Notes: generated by a model not told the origin, from the sequence alone. A stretch of DNA of 64,000 bases from Blautia sp. MSJ-19 (GCF_018918125.1 NZ_JAHLQA010000035.1:1-64000), one strand, 5' to 3'. Shown: positions 50,719 to 60,494, numbered from the stretch's first letter. A program made the numbers and translations.

Positions 50719-52483
50719 ATGTATGATCCCCCATTTTCATAAGCATTATATCTTTCTCTTCTGTTCTTTCTGCATATATCACTGGTAAAGTAAAAACAGC
50801 CCGCGTATATTTGCCCAGTTCACTCTCATAAGTAAGACCATAATCTTTTCCAAAAAACAGCTGAATTCTCTCTTTTACATTTGGAATACCAATTCCATTA
50901 AAATGCTTTCTGTCCTTTACCTGTTTTTCCAGTATCTCTGAGATTTCTTCATCCGTCATTCCATCTCCGTTATCTTCTATCGTCAAAATAAGTTTTTCCT
51001 CCGAAAGATGTGAAGATATTTTAATTTTTCCCTCTTTATCAAATCCATTTGGAAGTCCATGATAAATTGCATTTTCCAGAATTGGCTGCAAAATGAAACG
51101 AAGGACAAGCAGTTTTTCTGTTCCTTCTTCTATGTCCTTTTCTATAGTGAAATCATAACTTCCACTGTATTCAACGATTCTCAGATAATTATCCAGATAA
51201 TTCAATTCATCTTTCAACGGTATCATATCTTCTTCCTGGTGCATGACATTCTGCAGCATGCAGTTCAAAGACTGTACCAGCGGCACAATATTATCGGCAT
51301 GCTGTATTTTTGCCATCCATACAACATTATTTAATACATTTGAAATGAAATGAGGATTAATCTGTGCTTCCAGAAAAGCAATCTCTACCAGTCTCTTCTG
51401 TTCTTCTTCCTCAGCAACTTTTTCCATGAGACGCCGTATATGTTCCACCATATGATTAAAAGTACGCCCCATCTGTCCTATTTCATCTTTACTTTTGATT
51501 TCATAATGTGCTTCAAGATTTCCCGCAGAAACCTCATGCATCATATTCCGCAGATTCGATATTTCTACAGTCATTCTGGACACAACAATCACTGCCAGTA
51601 TCGCTGCCGCGATCAAAACAACTACCATCAGAATCATCGTCATATAAACCGTATGATTGATATCTTTCAAATAATAAGCAGACGGAATTGCCATAGTAAA
51701 CCGCCAGTCGACATTTTCGGCTTCTGAAGTATTATATACAAAACCCTTCTCAGGATTTTCCGCATCCAGGATCGCATCTCCACAATTTGAAAAAATAATG
51801 GACTGGTTATCATTAATAACCTGAAAATGACTTCCTTCCGGAAGATTGGATGCAAACATCTTTTCAATCACGCCATAATCAAAATACAGTACTACATATC
51901 CCACAGGCTGTCTCTTATGATCAAGTATTGCCCTTACCACAGGCACAACATAATCACTCGAAAGAGTTGATTTCCCACCTTCAACATGAATCGGATCCAT
52001 CAGAATTATATTTGTCTTTAAATCTTCCTGATCCAGCTGCAGGATATTCTGGTATATTTCATTATGGTCCTGCATTAAATAAGATGTTGAAAAAACACAG
52101 TCTGAATCTACTACTATCGTAATTCCTACAATGTAATATTTATAACCGTTCATACCGGCTATAAAATCCGAAATTGTACGTTTATTTTTCAGATATTCCT
52201 GATTCCACTGGCCGCTTTCTGTTTTTATTTCTTTATTCTTCAGATTCTGAACAGGACGTATGATATTTTTTTCATTGAGAGAAATCATCGTCGCCATATA
52301 AGACGTATCTACCAGCAGATACTCAAATGCCTGATAGGCATCTTTCATGGCACTCTGCGATATATCATCCAGATACTTGTCTGTCATCCGATTTGTACTG
52401 CTGTACCATGCCAGATTGATCAGAATTCCATTTGACAATAAAACAATCAAAACAACCAGTAAGATTTTGTTTCTGATTTTCAT
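50705..52483 (-). CDS. YesM-type sensor histidine kinase
   Basis: 592 aa from the ATG at 52483 (upstream readings lack a ribosome site; GGTGGGAGAG precedes this one). Two helices near residues 5-25 and 280-305 flank an extracellular dCache-like sensor; then a HAMP domain and the His_kinase region LEAQINPHFISNVLNNVVWM with the phospho-acceptor histidine, and an ATPase domain with DNGDGM. Partner of the YesN regulator. The sensed molecule is probably a plant-derived oligosaccharide, by analogy. Confidence 0.92.
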   Translation of the reverse strand: MKIRNKILLVVLIVLLSNGILINLAWYSSTNRMTDKYLDDISQSAMKDAYQAFEYLLVDTSYMATMISLNEKNIIRPVQNLKNKEIKTESGQWNQEYLKNKRTISDFIAGMNGYKYYIVGITIVVDSDCVFSTSYLMQDHNEIYQNILQLDQEDLKTNIILMDPIHVEGGKSTLSSDYVVPVVRAILDHKRQPVGYVVLYFDYGVIEKMFASNLPEGSHFQVINDNQSIIFSNCGDAILDAENPEKGFVYNTSEAENVDWRFTMAIPSAYYLKDINHTVYMTMILMVVVLIAAAILAVIVVSRMTVEISNLRNMMHEVSAGNLEAHYEIKSKDEIGQMGRTFNHMVEHIRRLMEKVAEEEEQKRLVEIAFLEAQINPHFISNVLNNVVWMAKIQHADNIVPLVQSLNCMLQNVMHQEEDMIPLKDELNYLDNYLRIVEYSGSYDFTIEKDIEEGTEKLLVLRFILQPILENAIYHGLPNGFDKEGKIKISSHLSEEKLILTIEDNGDGMTDEEISEILEKQVKDRKHFNGIGIPNVKERIQLFFGKDYGLTYESELGKYTRAVFTLPVIYAERTEEKDIMLMKMGDHTYGKN

Positions 52484-52594
52484 ACTCTCCCACCTTACGT
52501 TTTTTCTTATAGTATAGCATTCATATATCAATTATTTTATATATTTTCTTATTATTTACTCTGTTTTTTTGCCATGATATGAACTGCGAACGAC

Positions 52595-52653
52595 AAAAAA
52601 GTGTGCAGTTTATCACATAAGCCGGACTTATGCTGATAATCCACACACTTTTT
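52595..52653 (-). terminator. Terminator after the tannase-like gene, GTAAG/CTTAT apex family
   Basis: AAAAAAGTGTG-CAG-TTATCA pairs with TGATAA-CCACACACTTTTT; on the minus strand the T run follows. The apex ATAAGCCGGACTTAT matches the hairpins at 35575, 35658 and 33523. Confidence 0.8.
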
Positions 52654-52680
52654 AATGATCTTCAAAAATCAAATTTTCTT

Positions 52681-54939
52681 TTATTGTTCCTGTGCACTGT
52701 TGAATAGTTCTTCCAGAGTTTCTTTCTCCTCCTGCAGTACTTTCAGTACGTACTTGTCAAAATGTCTTGCGTCCTGTGTTGTGGAGCCGAATTCGTAAGT
52801 TTCCTGACCGTAATCTATAACATCAAAACCTGGTGTCGCTTTGCTGGCTCCTTTTGTTCTATAGGAAGCGGCATCTGCCAGGGTAAATTTCACCTCTCCG
52901 TCTTCATAAGATGCCCAGCTGCTGATATCTGTTCCTGTTGCTTCTGTGGCAGTTCCGTTTTGTGTCTGGGTCTGTGCCTCTGCTTTTGTTACTTCTGCTG
53001 CTCCTTCTACATATTTTCCATACATTTCGTCAACATAAAGTGCCAGTGATTCTCCGAAGATTTCAGACGGAACGTGTCCGCCGTCCCACTGCCATTCGAG
53101 TTCTGCATCTGTTCCGCTGTTAAGCCATGCAATCTGCATATTCATGGACGCAAACAGCGACATATCGCCTTCGGATGCACCCATTACAATTCTGGTCCAT
53201 GTCGGGCTTTCTGTGTCTTCGTCTCCAATATAGTTAAGCGGATTATACAGATCTACAATATTATTTCCGTATTTATCGCCATCCTCGATAGAGGCAATAT
53301 CGCTTTCATAAGACTCCAGCATTTCTTCATAGCTGCTGTAGTCCACGGAATCTGTTTTTGAATCTGCTGACTGCGTTGTTCCGGCATCTGGAGTTCCGAC
53401 TTCGTCTCCCATTCCACTTGTGACCAGCTCATCCTCCTGTTTATTCTCGTCAGGAGTTTTTCCATCCGGCATATCTCCGTCCGGTCCATTCCCATCCGGT
53501 GCTCCGTCCGGTTTTTCTCCATCTGGGCCGTTTCCATCCGGTGCTCCTTCCGGCTTTTCTCCAGCCGGTCCGTTTCCATCTGGCATTCCGCCGCCAGGAC
53601 CCGCATTTTGCCCGGACTCTCCTTTGGCATATCGCCCTTCCAGAAATGCCTGGGCTTTTTCTTCTGTTGTCATCTGTGCCACACTCTCATCACTGAGCGC
53701 ATTTCCATCACTGTCAAACCATGTCCAGTCATCTGCATAATCCAGATTTTCCAGATACCACTCCAGATTTTTTTCGAATTCTTTCAGATAAAGAGTAAGA
53801 TAAGTTCCGCCGTATCCGTTGGTATCTGCATATTTTTCTTCATCATATTCTATCGTCAGGTCTACTACATCATCTTTGTCGCCGTCTTCATTTATGTCAA
53901 TGTTTACTGCTGACTCACTGATACTCAGATTCTGTGCATTAATATAATCCATATATTCTTCTGATAGATATTCTGCCATTTTTTTCTGGAAATCTGTGTT
54001 GAATTCATAGTCTGTGTCGAGATAATACTCAAATGCCATCGCCATATCTGCTTCCTGCAGAGAAGTAATCGCACTGTATGCCACGCATCCCCAGACGCCA
54101 TCTGAAATTTCAGCATCTACGGATTCCAGTGCCTCAGAATAGCTTCTATCTTCATTTTGATAAATACCAACAGCCCCTGCTTCTGCCTCATATGGAAAAT
54201 AATCCGAATTGTCAGAAGTTGCAGCTACCATTGCTGCATGAGCTCCTCCGCCGGAACCTCCGGTAGATACAAAATACTCTGTATTTCCCGGGAGGTTTCC
54301 AAGGATAATATTATATTTTACAAAACGGATTGCATTTTTCTGATCGACCAGACAGAGCGGTGCATCACCTGTGTAATATTCCTCTCCATCCTCATCTGTT
54401 GCTGTGCTCTGTTTTCCACGGTTTCCGCACGCTACATTTATATAGCCATATGCGGCATTACTGGAAGATGCCTTTTGATTTTCCTGTGCACTGTACCCTG
54501 CTGCTCCTGTGTTTATAATAACCGGGGCAGTTGATGCAGTATAAGTCTGTCCATTCGCGTTTGTAATTTCTGCGGTATCATCTATAACAAGCTGACCCTT
54601 TACTTCTTCAGAATATGTTTCTCCTGTCACATCCTCCGTGCCGTCTCCGTCTGTGTCAATTCCTTTTACATATGCACCGGGAACATTTACAGAAACACCC
54701 TGATAGTCCGGCAGCTCCGGATTTGCAACTGCACTTGTCACAGACATGGTCCAGGAATCAGACTGGCTGTCATAGCTCCACGTAATTTCATCATTGTTGG
54801 CCATATTCAAAGTACTCTCAATTGTACTCTGATCTGTTTCACTCACCTGTGCTGCACTTACATTTCCAACTCCATATACTGTGGTTCCCATGAGCATTGT
54901 TACTGCTGATATTATTGCGGTTATCTGCTTTCTTTTCAT
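52681..54939 (-). CDS. Secreted alpha/beta hydrolase, subtype-B tannase-like
   Basis: 752 aa with a Sec signal peptide (cleavage near SAA-QVS). The serine nucleophile elbow is STGGSGGGAHAAM (S229), after DQKNAIRFVKYN; the end contains RIVMGASEGDMSLFASMNMQ and WQWDGGHVPSEIFG, the likely histidine region. This order matches bacterial tannase/feruloyl-esterase-like hydrolases by my recollection. A Pro-Asp-Gly-rich linker of about 50 residues (near 450-500) splits the lid region. It lies upstream of the sugar locus with its own terminator. Substrates may be aromatic esters on plant material. Confidence 0.65.
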   Translation of the reverse strand: MKRKQITAIISAVTMLMGTTVYGVGNVSAAQVSETDQSTIESTLNMANNDEITWSYDSQSDSWTMSVTSAVANPELPDYQGVSVNVPGAYVKGIDTDGDGTEDVTGETYSEEVKGQLVIDDTAEITNANGQTYTASTAPVIINTGAAGYSAQENQKASSSNAAYGYINVACGNRGKQSTATDEDGEEYYTGDAPLCLVDQKNAIRFVKYNIILGNLPGNTEYFVSTGGSGGGAHAAMVAATSDNSDYFPYEAEAGAVGIYQNEDRSYSEALESVDAEISDGVWGCVAYSAITSLQEADMAMAFEYYLDTDYEFNTDFQKKMAEYLSEEYMDYINAQNLSISESAVNIDINEDGDKDDVVDLTIEYDEEKYADTNGYGGTYLTLYLKEFEKNLEWYLENLDYADDWTWFDSDGNALSDESVAQMTTEEKAQAFLEGRYAKGESGQNAGPGGGMPDGNGPAGEKPEGAPDGNGPDGEKPDGAPDGNGPDGDMPDGKTPDENKQEDELVTSGMGDEVGTPDAGTTQSADSKTDSVDYSSYEEMLESYESDIASIEDGDKYGNNIVDLYNPLNYIGDEDTESPTWTRIVMGASEGDMSLFASMNMQIAWLNSGTDAELEWQWDGGHVPSEIFGESLALYVDEMYGKYVEGAAEVTKAEAQTQTQNGTATEATGTDISSWASYEDGEVKFTLADAASYRTKGASKATPGFDVIDYGQETYEFGSTTQDARHFDKYVLKVLQEEKETLEELFNSAQEQ
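53483..53584. repeat. 42-bp tandem repeat encoding a PDG-rich linker
   Basis: Two full units (53483-53524, 53525-53566) and a partial third (53567-53584) encode the 14-residue period PDGEKPDGAPDGNG on the minus strand. In frame, so copy-number change would alter linker length only. Confidence 0.75.
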
Positions 54940-55000
54940 ATATTAATGTCCTTTCTCGAATATTACGATCGTCACTTTTCTTTACGGACACGATTATATG

Positions 55001-55060
55001 AAAAAAACCTTAGATTTTCCTTAAAAAGTTATTCGCTTTCAGGAAAAATCATAAGGTTTT
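55001..55060 (-). terminator. Terminator after the CmpB-like gene
   Basis: AAACCTTA-ATTTTCCT pairs with AGGAAAAAT-TAAGGTTT; on the minus strand seven T follow. It separates the CmpB-like gene from the tannase-like gene. Confidence 0.75.
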
Positions 55061-55077
55061 CACATTTCTGTTACTAT

Positions 55078-55965
55078 TTATTTCAGTTTCTTCTTCAGTT
55101 CCTGGATCAGTTCAAAGTAATCTCTGTGTTTCATCTCAGGGAAAGCTTTGATGATTCGACCCTGACCAAATACAGTATGGTTTGTGATGGAACCGGACAG
55201 TTCATCAAACTGTGCCTGAAGTTCTGCTTTTTTCATGCGAAGCATTTCAATCGATTTGTCTTTCTGGGCGATCGTAGCATCTCGTAATTCAGCTTTTGCA
55301 AGTGCCGCCTGTACCTTACCTTCGCCGACTTTCTGTGCGGTGTCGATCGTGGTTGTCGCCAGAGTATTGCTGAGTTTATCGCTTACGATCCTAAGATCTG
55401 AGCTGACTTTATCCAGCCTGGTAAGTTTCTTGTTCAGTCCACGGATCACTGCTACCGTCACAACAAAGTCTGCAAAATACGCAGCGTACAAAATTGCCAT
55501 CACAACCCATTCCCATGTTGCAGGTGTATGTGATGCCTGATTCTCCACATATTTCTGGAAAACTTTTACGACCATAACGATTGCAAGTCCCCAGATCAGT
55601 GAAAACTCCAGGCAGATATATCCGTGAAAATTCAGCGGTTTATCTGAATAATCCCACCATCTTGCATGGAAGCAAACATCAAGCAGCCATCCGGCAATCA
55701 GCTCTACTGCTGTTGCAAGGACAAATCCAAAAACAAAGATCATGCCCTCACTCATCTGGTGTCCGCCACTCTGGATCGTATTAAGCAGTGCAAAAACAGA
55801 GAGCACGCCAAATCCATAGACCGGGCAGACCGGACCATTCAGGAACCCCCTGTTTATAACCTTTCCAAGAGTTACCGCATGGAAAATAACTTCAACGACC
55901 CATCCTCCAAAAGAATAAAACAAAAAATACAGGCATATCTGAAAATATGTCATTCCACAGATCAT
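55078..55965 (-). CDS. Putative ABC-transporter type IV (CmpB-like) membrane protein
   Basis: 295 aa. The start FQICLYFLFYSFGGWVVEVI and the following NRGFLNGPVCPVYGFGVLSV are hallmarks of PF06541-type proteins, along with AGWLLDVCFHARWWDYSDKP. Four to five helices fill the first 185 residues; the last 110 form a charged, probably coiled-coil cytoplasmic tail. Function is not established despite the family name. It stands alone between the tannase-like gene and a divergent histidine kinase. Confidence 0.82.
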   Translation of the reverse strand: MICGMTYFQICLYFLFYSFGGWVVEVIFHAVTLGKVINRGFLNGPVCPVYGFGVLSVFALLNTIQSGGHQMSEGMIFVFGFVLATAVELIAGWLLDVCFHARWWDYSDKPLNFHGYICLEFSLIWGLAIVMVVKVFQKYVENQASHTPATWEWVVMAILYAAYFADFVVTVAVIRGLNKKLTRLDKVSSDLRIVSDKLSNTLATTTIDTAQKVGEGKVQAALAKAELRDATIAQKDKSIEMLRMKKAELQAQFDELSGSITNHTVFGQGRIIKAFPEMKHRDYFELIQELKKKLK

Positions 55966-56206
55966 TGCTTACTCCTCCTCTTCTATTTTTTAATGCAAGT
56001 AGATTCATTATATCAGATAAACGGTCCAAACGCATTTGATTTTGCTCCAAATTTTATTTCAGATTTCTGTAAGGTAAAAATATAGATGAAATTTCTGCCT
56101 GGAAAAGATATAATAGAGACAGGAAAAAGACTTATTTTTCATTAGCCCGCACATACAATTCCAAAATATTCAGGAAGGAAAAACCTCTGAGCAGGTATAA
56201 AACCGT

Positions 56207-58030
56207 ATGAAAAAACTCTTATCAAAATCCGCTCAGCTTCTGTTGTACGGAGGACTGAAAAGAGAGCAGTACAAACTGATCTCTGCCGAAATCACAGAAG
56301 CAAACCGCAAAAGTATATCTGTCCTCTCATTTGCCTGCCTGCTTGTCTTTGCTCTGCGCTTATGTCTGAAATACTCCAGGGTGCCTGACAGCAATCAAAT
56401 TGTATTTATGGCCGGCATTATTTTATTCGGCGTCCTTGCTCTGGCAAATACCATTATAAAAAATGCTCCATACCTGGTTCATATATCTGCATATCTTTTT
56501 ATGACCTTTTATCTTGGTATAGGAATTCTTTCTTCTATTGGTGAAGGAAGCATCCGTGAGCGCACTACTTTATATCTTGTATTTATCGTTGTTGCACCAA
56601 TGCTTTTTGCGCTGAACGCACTGGAGATCGCTGTAGTCGTAATACCTGCTGAAATCATTTATCTGCTTCTGATCGGTAAATATCAGTCTGGTTATGCTGT
56701 ATATGCAACGAACAAAGGCAATTCCCTGTTTTTTGCCATTACAGGACTCCTGCTCGGTATTTATATGACCAACAGAAAAATTTCCGGTATTTACAGCACT
56801 TATATGAGTGCACGTGCAGAAGAGATCAAAGCACTGAACATCGAACTTGATGCAAACCGAAGAGAACTCCAGAAAGCTCTTGTTTCTGCCGAAAATGCAA
56901 ATCGCGCAAAAACTTCCTTTCTGAACAGTATGTCTCATGATATCAGAACTCCTATGAATGCGATCATCGGTTTTACAACCCTGGCTAAAACTCATATAGA
57001 TGATCAGGAGCTGGTCAGCGATTATCTTGACAAAATTTCCGTATCCAGTCAGCACCTTCTCTCGCTGATCAACGATGTTCTTGATATGAGCCGCATCGAA
57101 AGCGGTAAGGTAAAAATCGAAGAAAAACCTTTAAGTCTTTCTGAACTCGTTCATGATATTCAAACGATCAGTCAGGCTGGTGTTTCTTCCAGACAACTGG
57201 ATTTTAAGATCAATACAGAATTGGTTGTTCATGATACAATTGTCGGAGACAGTCTTCGGATTCATCAGATTTTGTTGAATATCATCGGAAATGCTGTTAA
57301 ATTTACTCCAGCCGGAGGTGAAGTCAGCTTTACCATCATCGAAAAAGACACTGCACCTTCCGGTTATGCGGACTATGAATTTCATATTCGTGATACCGGA
57401 ATTGGCATGAGTAAGGAATTTCAGAAGCACATTTTTGAAGCATTTTCCCGAGAAGAAACTGCCACAGTCAGCAGGATACAGGGAACTGGTCTTGGAATGT
57501 CCATTACCAAAAATCTCATTGATCTTATGAATGGTTCTGTCACAGTTGACAGTGAAGAGGGAAAAGGTACTGAATTCACTGTATTCCTCCGCTTCGCTGT
57601 CTGTGATACCATAATCCAGACTTCACCGGATCCAGCCCCTGATTTTACAGGTAAAAAGATTCTTCTTGTAGAAGACAATGAACTGAACAGAGAAATCGCA
57701 GAATCAATCCTTGCAGATAATGGATTTACTGTAGATACCGCCTTCAACGGCATAGAAGCTGTCTCCCAAATACAGAGTACAGCCGGAGACACATATGATC
57801 TGATTCTGATGGATATTCAGATGCCAGGTATGAACGGGTATGAAGCTACCAGACAAATCCGCTCCATGAAAGATCCGGTTCGTTCCAGTATTCCGATCAT
57901 TGCCATGACTGCCAACGCTTTTGCCGAAGACAGGCAGGCAGCACTGGATGCCGGTATGAATGAGCATATCGCCAAACCTGTCGATGTTCAGAAATTACTG
58001 AAAATACTCAGCCAATGCAGACGGGATTAA
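56207..58030 (+). CDS. Hybrid sensor histidine kinase/response regulator
   Basis: 607 aa. Residues ~35-190 hold about five membrane helices; a coiled coil leads to HisKA (SFLNSMSHDIRTPMNAIIGF, H near 244) and an ATPase domain with GNAVKFTPAGGEV and GTGLGMSI. The C-terminal receiver has LLVEDNELNREIAESILADN and phospho-acceptor D in YDLILMDIQMPGMNGYEA. There is no separate output domain, so a phosphotransfer partner must lie elsewhere. The start has only a weak ribosome site. Confidence 0.9.
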   Translation: MKKLLSKSAQLLLYGGLKREQYKLISAEITEANRKSISVLSFACLLVFALRLCLKYSRVPDSNQIVFMAGIILFGVLALANTIIKNAPYLVHISAYLFMTFYLGIGILSSIGEGSIRERTTLYLVFIVVAPMLFALNALEIAVVVIPAEIIYLLLIGKYQSGYAVYATNKGNSLFFAITGLLLGIYMTNRKISGIYSTYMSARAEEIKALNIELDANRRELQKALVSAENANRAKTSFLNSMSHDIRTPMNAIIGFTTLAKTHIDDQELVSDYLDKISVSSQHLLSLINDVLDMSRIESGKVKIEEKPLSLSELVHDIQTISQAGVSSRQLDFKINTELVVHDTIVGDSLRIHQILLNIIGNAVKFTPAGGEVSFTIIEKDTAPSGYADYEFHIRDTGIGMSKEFQKHIFEAFSREETATVSRIQGTGLGMSITKNLIDLMNGSVTVDSEEGKGTEFTVFLRFAVCDTIIQTSPDPAPDFTGKKILLVEDNELNREIAESILADNGFTVDTAFNGIEAVSQIQSTAGDTYDLILMDIQMPGMNGYEATRQIRSMKDPVRSSIPIIAMTANAFAEDRQAALDAGMNEHIAKPVDVQKLLKILSQCRRD

Positions 58031-58050
58031 TATTGACCCGTCTGCATTCA
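58018..58050 (+). terminator. Terminator at the end of the hybrid kinase gene
   Basis: CAGACGGG (58018-58025) pairs with CCCGTCTG (58037-58044), overlapping the stop codon; CATTCATTTTTATC follows. The 4Fe-4S gene ends just beyond, so it may serve both strands. Confidence 0.65.
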
Positions 58051-58053
58051 TTT

Positions 58054-58896
58054 TTATCTCTTTATTCCACACTGAATTGCCTGTGTCGGACAGGCTTTTC
58101 TGCATCTTCCACAGCGGATGCACTCCGCACTGTTCGGGTTTTCCACAGGATTGACTTCCATCTGGCAGGCTTTTGCACATTTTCCACAATGAACGCATTT
58201 GTCCTGATCTACGCGATAGCGAAAAACAGACACTTTATTGAATACTGAATAAAAAGCTCCCAGCGGGCAGATATATTTACAGAATGGTCGATATATCATA
58301 ATGGCAAGAATGACAGTGATTACCAGAATCGCATTTTTCCATATGTAAAGCCATCCTACCGCACTTCGCATGGACTTGTTCAGCAATACCAGCGGAAGTC
58401 CGCCCTCCAGAGTTCCTGCCGGACAGATCAGTTTACAGAAATATGGTGCTCCCTGTCCCATGATATCTACCACAAACATTGGAAGTAAAATCACAAATAC
58501 AAGAAAGATTATGTATTTCAGCCTGCGGAGCAGTTTATCCCCGCGAAATGTCCGAATCTTCTTTGGAAATGGAATCTTATTGAGCAGATCCTGAATCAGT
58601 CCAAATGGGCAGAGAAATCCACAGACCAGTCTGCCAAGTAATGCTCCGACAAAGATCAGAAAGCCCACTACATAATATGCCATTTTGAAGTTCCAGCTTC
58701 CGATCACAGCCTGAAGAGATCCTATCGGACAGGCTCCTGTCGCTCCGGGGCAGGAATAGCAGTTCAGCCCCGGAACACAGGCATTTTTTAATTTTCCGGT
58801 ATAAATCTTGCCGGTCACAAATCCGGACAGATGACTGTTTGTCAGCAAGGTCCATAATGCCTGGATTCCATGACGCGGCCACTCATTTATTTTCAT
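58054..58896 (-). CDS. NapH/CcoG-like membrane 4Fe-4S protein
   Basis: 280 aa from the ATG at 58896, the first in frame after the CXXC gene. Four helices carry the CxxxCP motifs GFLCPFGLIQDLLNKIPFP, CKLICPAGT and CKYICPLGA; the C-terminus has two ferredoxin clusters, CVHCGKCAKACQ and CIRCGRCRKACP. An N-terminal CVPGLNCYSCPGATGACPIG segment adds further cysteines. It probably moves electrons across or along the membrane to the extracytoplasmic thiol protein encoded in the same operon. Last gene of the TlpA-CXXC-4Fe4S operon. Confidence 0.88.
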   Translation of the reverse strand: MKINEWPRHGIQALWTLLTNSHLSGFVTGKIYTGKLKNACVPGLNCYSCPGATGACPIGSLQAVIGSWNFKMAYYVVGFLIFVGALLGRLVCGFLCPFGLIQDLLNKIPFPKKIRTFRGDKLLRRLKYIIFLVFVILLPMFVVDIMGQGAPYFCKLICPAGTLEGGLPLVLLNKSMRSAVGWLYIWKNAILVITVILAIMIYRPFCKYICPLGAFYSVFNKVSVFRYRVDQDKCVHCGKCAKACQMEVNPVENPNSAECIRCGRCRKACPTQAIQCGIKR

Positions 58897-58903
58897 TTTC
58901 TTA

Positions 58904-59056
58904 TTATCCAATTCCGATACACTCCATGCAGATATTGATTGCTTTTGTAAAAACGACAGACATTTCACCTCTGTGGATTCCAAAAATCATCAGAAGGATT
59001 CCACAGATCATTAAAACAACTCCTGTCCATTTTGTTTCTGTTAACTTTTTTATCAT
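58904..59056 (-). CDS. Small CXXC-motif membrane protein (CD1871A-like)
   Basis: 50 aa, missed if only longer ORFs are considered. One membrane helix (TGVVLMICGILLMIFGIHRG) is followed by a short loop and the C-terminal INICMECIGIG with a CxxC pair. Its ATG overlaps the TlpA-like stop (ATGA) and it ends 7 bp before the 4Fe-4S gene start, so the three are co-translated. By analogy the CxxC would relay electrons or dithiols between the membrane 4Fe-4S protein and the TlpA-like thioredoxin outside. Confidence 0.8.
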   Translation of the reverse strand: MIKKLTETKWTGVVLMICGILLMIFGIHRGEMSVVFTKAINICMECIGIG

Positions 59057-60204
59057 AATTTATCAAATTCCTTTTTTACAATATCTTCCCACTCACTCAG
59101 GCTGTGACTTCCTGTATAAGTATCACCCACGATGTTTCCGTTCTTATCCACAAAGAAAGTTTCCGGGAATGCGGCAACTCCATTTAAGCGTCCGTTCATC
59201 ATCGTAGAATCCGGGATCAGGAACGGATAGGAAGCTTTTGTTTTTTCCCTGAGGATTTCTGCTTTTTTCACTGTATCTTCATCCTGATTGCCATCTGCAT
59301 CTACTGTATCAAGAACTACTCCGACAACTCCAATTCCACTGTCCTTCATTTCCTGATAAAGTTTTTCCAGTTCCGGGATTTCATTGACGCACGGAGAACA
59401 CCAGGTGGTAAAGATATTCACCAGTGTCAGGTCATAGTCGCTGAACACTTTTTCTGTATAGGTATCGCCACCGATTCCGGTTGTTTCAAAACTTCCTACA
59501 GAAGTGGCATCTGCTGAATTGCCGTTTGTGTCCTGTGGTGTTTCAAATACAGAAATCTGCTGGAACGGTGTCATATCTGTGATCGTTGCATCAATTTCTT
59601 CGATTTCATTTCTCAATGTTTCATCCGCATCTTTGTTGATGCTCAGATAATATTTGTATTTTCCGTCACTGCTGCTCCCCAGTTCTTTGTGATCTGTGCA
59701 GCCTGTGATCTCGTCCAGTTTTTCCTGAGACTCTTCGTCATACATGCCGAGCACGCCGACTTTTACAAGACTGTCTCTCCATTCATCATATCCGGTTCCG
59801 ATCTTGTCAACTTCTGCTTCTTTCTGTTCCTCTGTCATCTCACACCAACTGAAATATGCATATTTTACTGCATCTGCATTGGCTGTCCAGTCTTCATTCG
59901 TAACCATCGCAATACTCTGCTCTTCCATCTGTTTCAGCAGATCTTTCGGAAGTGAAAATTTCAGTCCCATAAAACCATATTCATAAGAATCCTGCACCGG
60001 TACAGTTGTCTCTGATGGTTTAAATGTTCCTGCGATCAGATCTGATGAGATCGCATCTCCGTCCATTGTGATCACTTCTCCCTCTGTATCTGCGATTTCT
60101 GTCTCTGTGCTTTCCGCTGCCATTACCGATACACTGCCAAATGAGGAAATCCCCAATACTGCGGCCGCCATAAGTGCTGTGATTTTCTGCATTCTGAATT
60201 TCAT
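59053..60204 (-). CDS. Secreted TlpA/ResA-like thiol-disulfide oxidoreductase
   Basis: 383 aa. A Sec signal peptide ends near VMAAES. Residues ~50-220 form an extra N-terminal domain that I do not recognise; the C-terminal thioredoxin fold has VNIFTTWCSPCVNEIPELEK (C269, C272), then FPETFFVDKNGNIV with the cis-proline region before it. It probably reduces or oxidises extracytoplasmic proteins, or detoxifies peroxide. It heads the operon with the CXXC and NapH-like proteins, which likely supply its electrons. An inner ATG (MQKITAL) is an alternative start. Confidence 0.87.
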   Translation of the reverse strand: MKFRMQKITALMAAAVLGISSFGSVSVMAAESTETEIADTEGEVITMDGDAISSDLIAGTFKPSETTVPVQDSYEYGFMGLKFSLPKDLLKQMEEQSIAMVTNEDWTANADAVKYAYFSWCEMTEEQKEAEVDKIGTGYDEWRDSLVKVGVLGMYDEESQEKLDEITGCTDHKELGSSSDGKYKYYLSINKDADETLRNEIEEIDATITDMTPFQQISVFETPQDTNGNSADATSVGSFETTGIGGDTYTEKVFSDYDLTLVNIFTTWCSPCVNEIPELEKLYQEMKDSGIGVVGVVLDTVDADGNQDEDTVKKAEILREKTKASYPFLIPDSTMMNGRLNGVAAFPETFFVDKNGNIVGDTYTGSHSLSEWEDIVKKEFDKL

Positions 60205-60494
60205 GATCTATATTCTCCCTTCAGTTGATTCCATTCTCTTTTTTTACTGTATGAGCTGTGCTCACTGCGATTACTACAGACAGAACTATACCATACTGTC
60301 TATAAAATTGGTGTTAAGAAAATACGAAAATAAAATTTTTTAATCCAAATAATGATTTCAATTAAATAAGTGATTTTTTTACAGGAATTTTATATGTGAC
60401 ATGATATGATATGATAATATCAGATAAAATTATAAAAGCATCTGATACAAAGCAGACAATTCTCAAGTATCACCACACAAAAAGGAGATTTTAC

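Noticed and set aside
53483-53584. Tandem repeat as CRISPR or mobile element
   Set aside because: Unit is in frame, has no spacers and encodes a PDG-rich linker.
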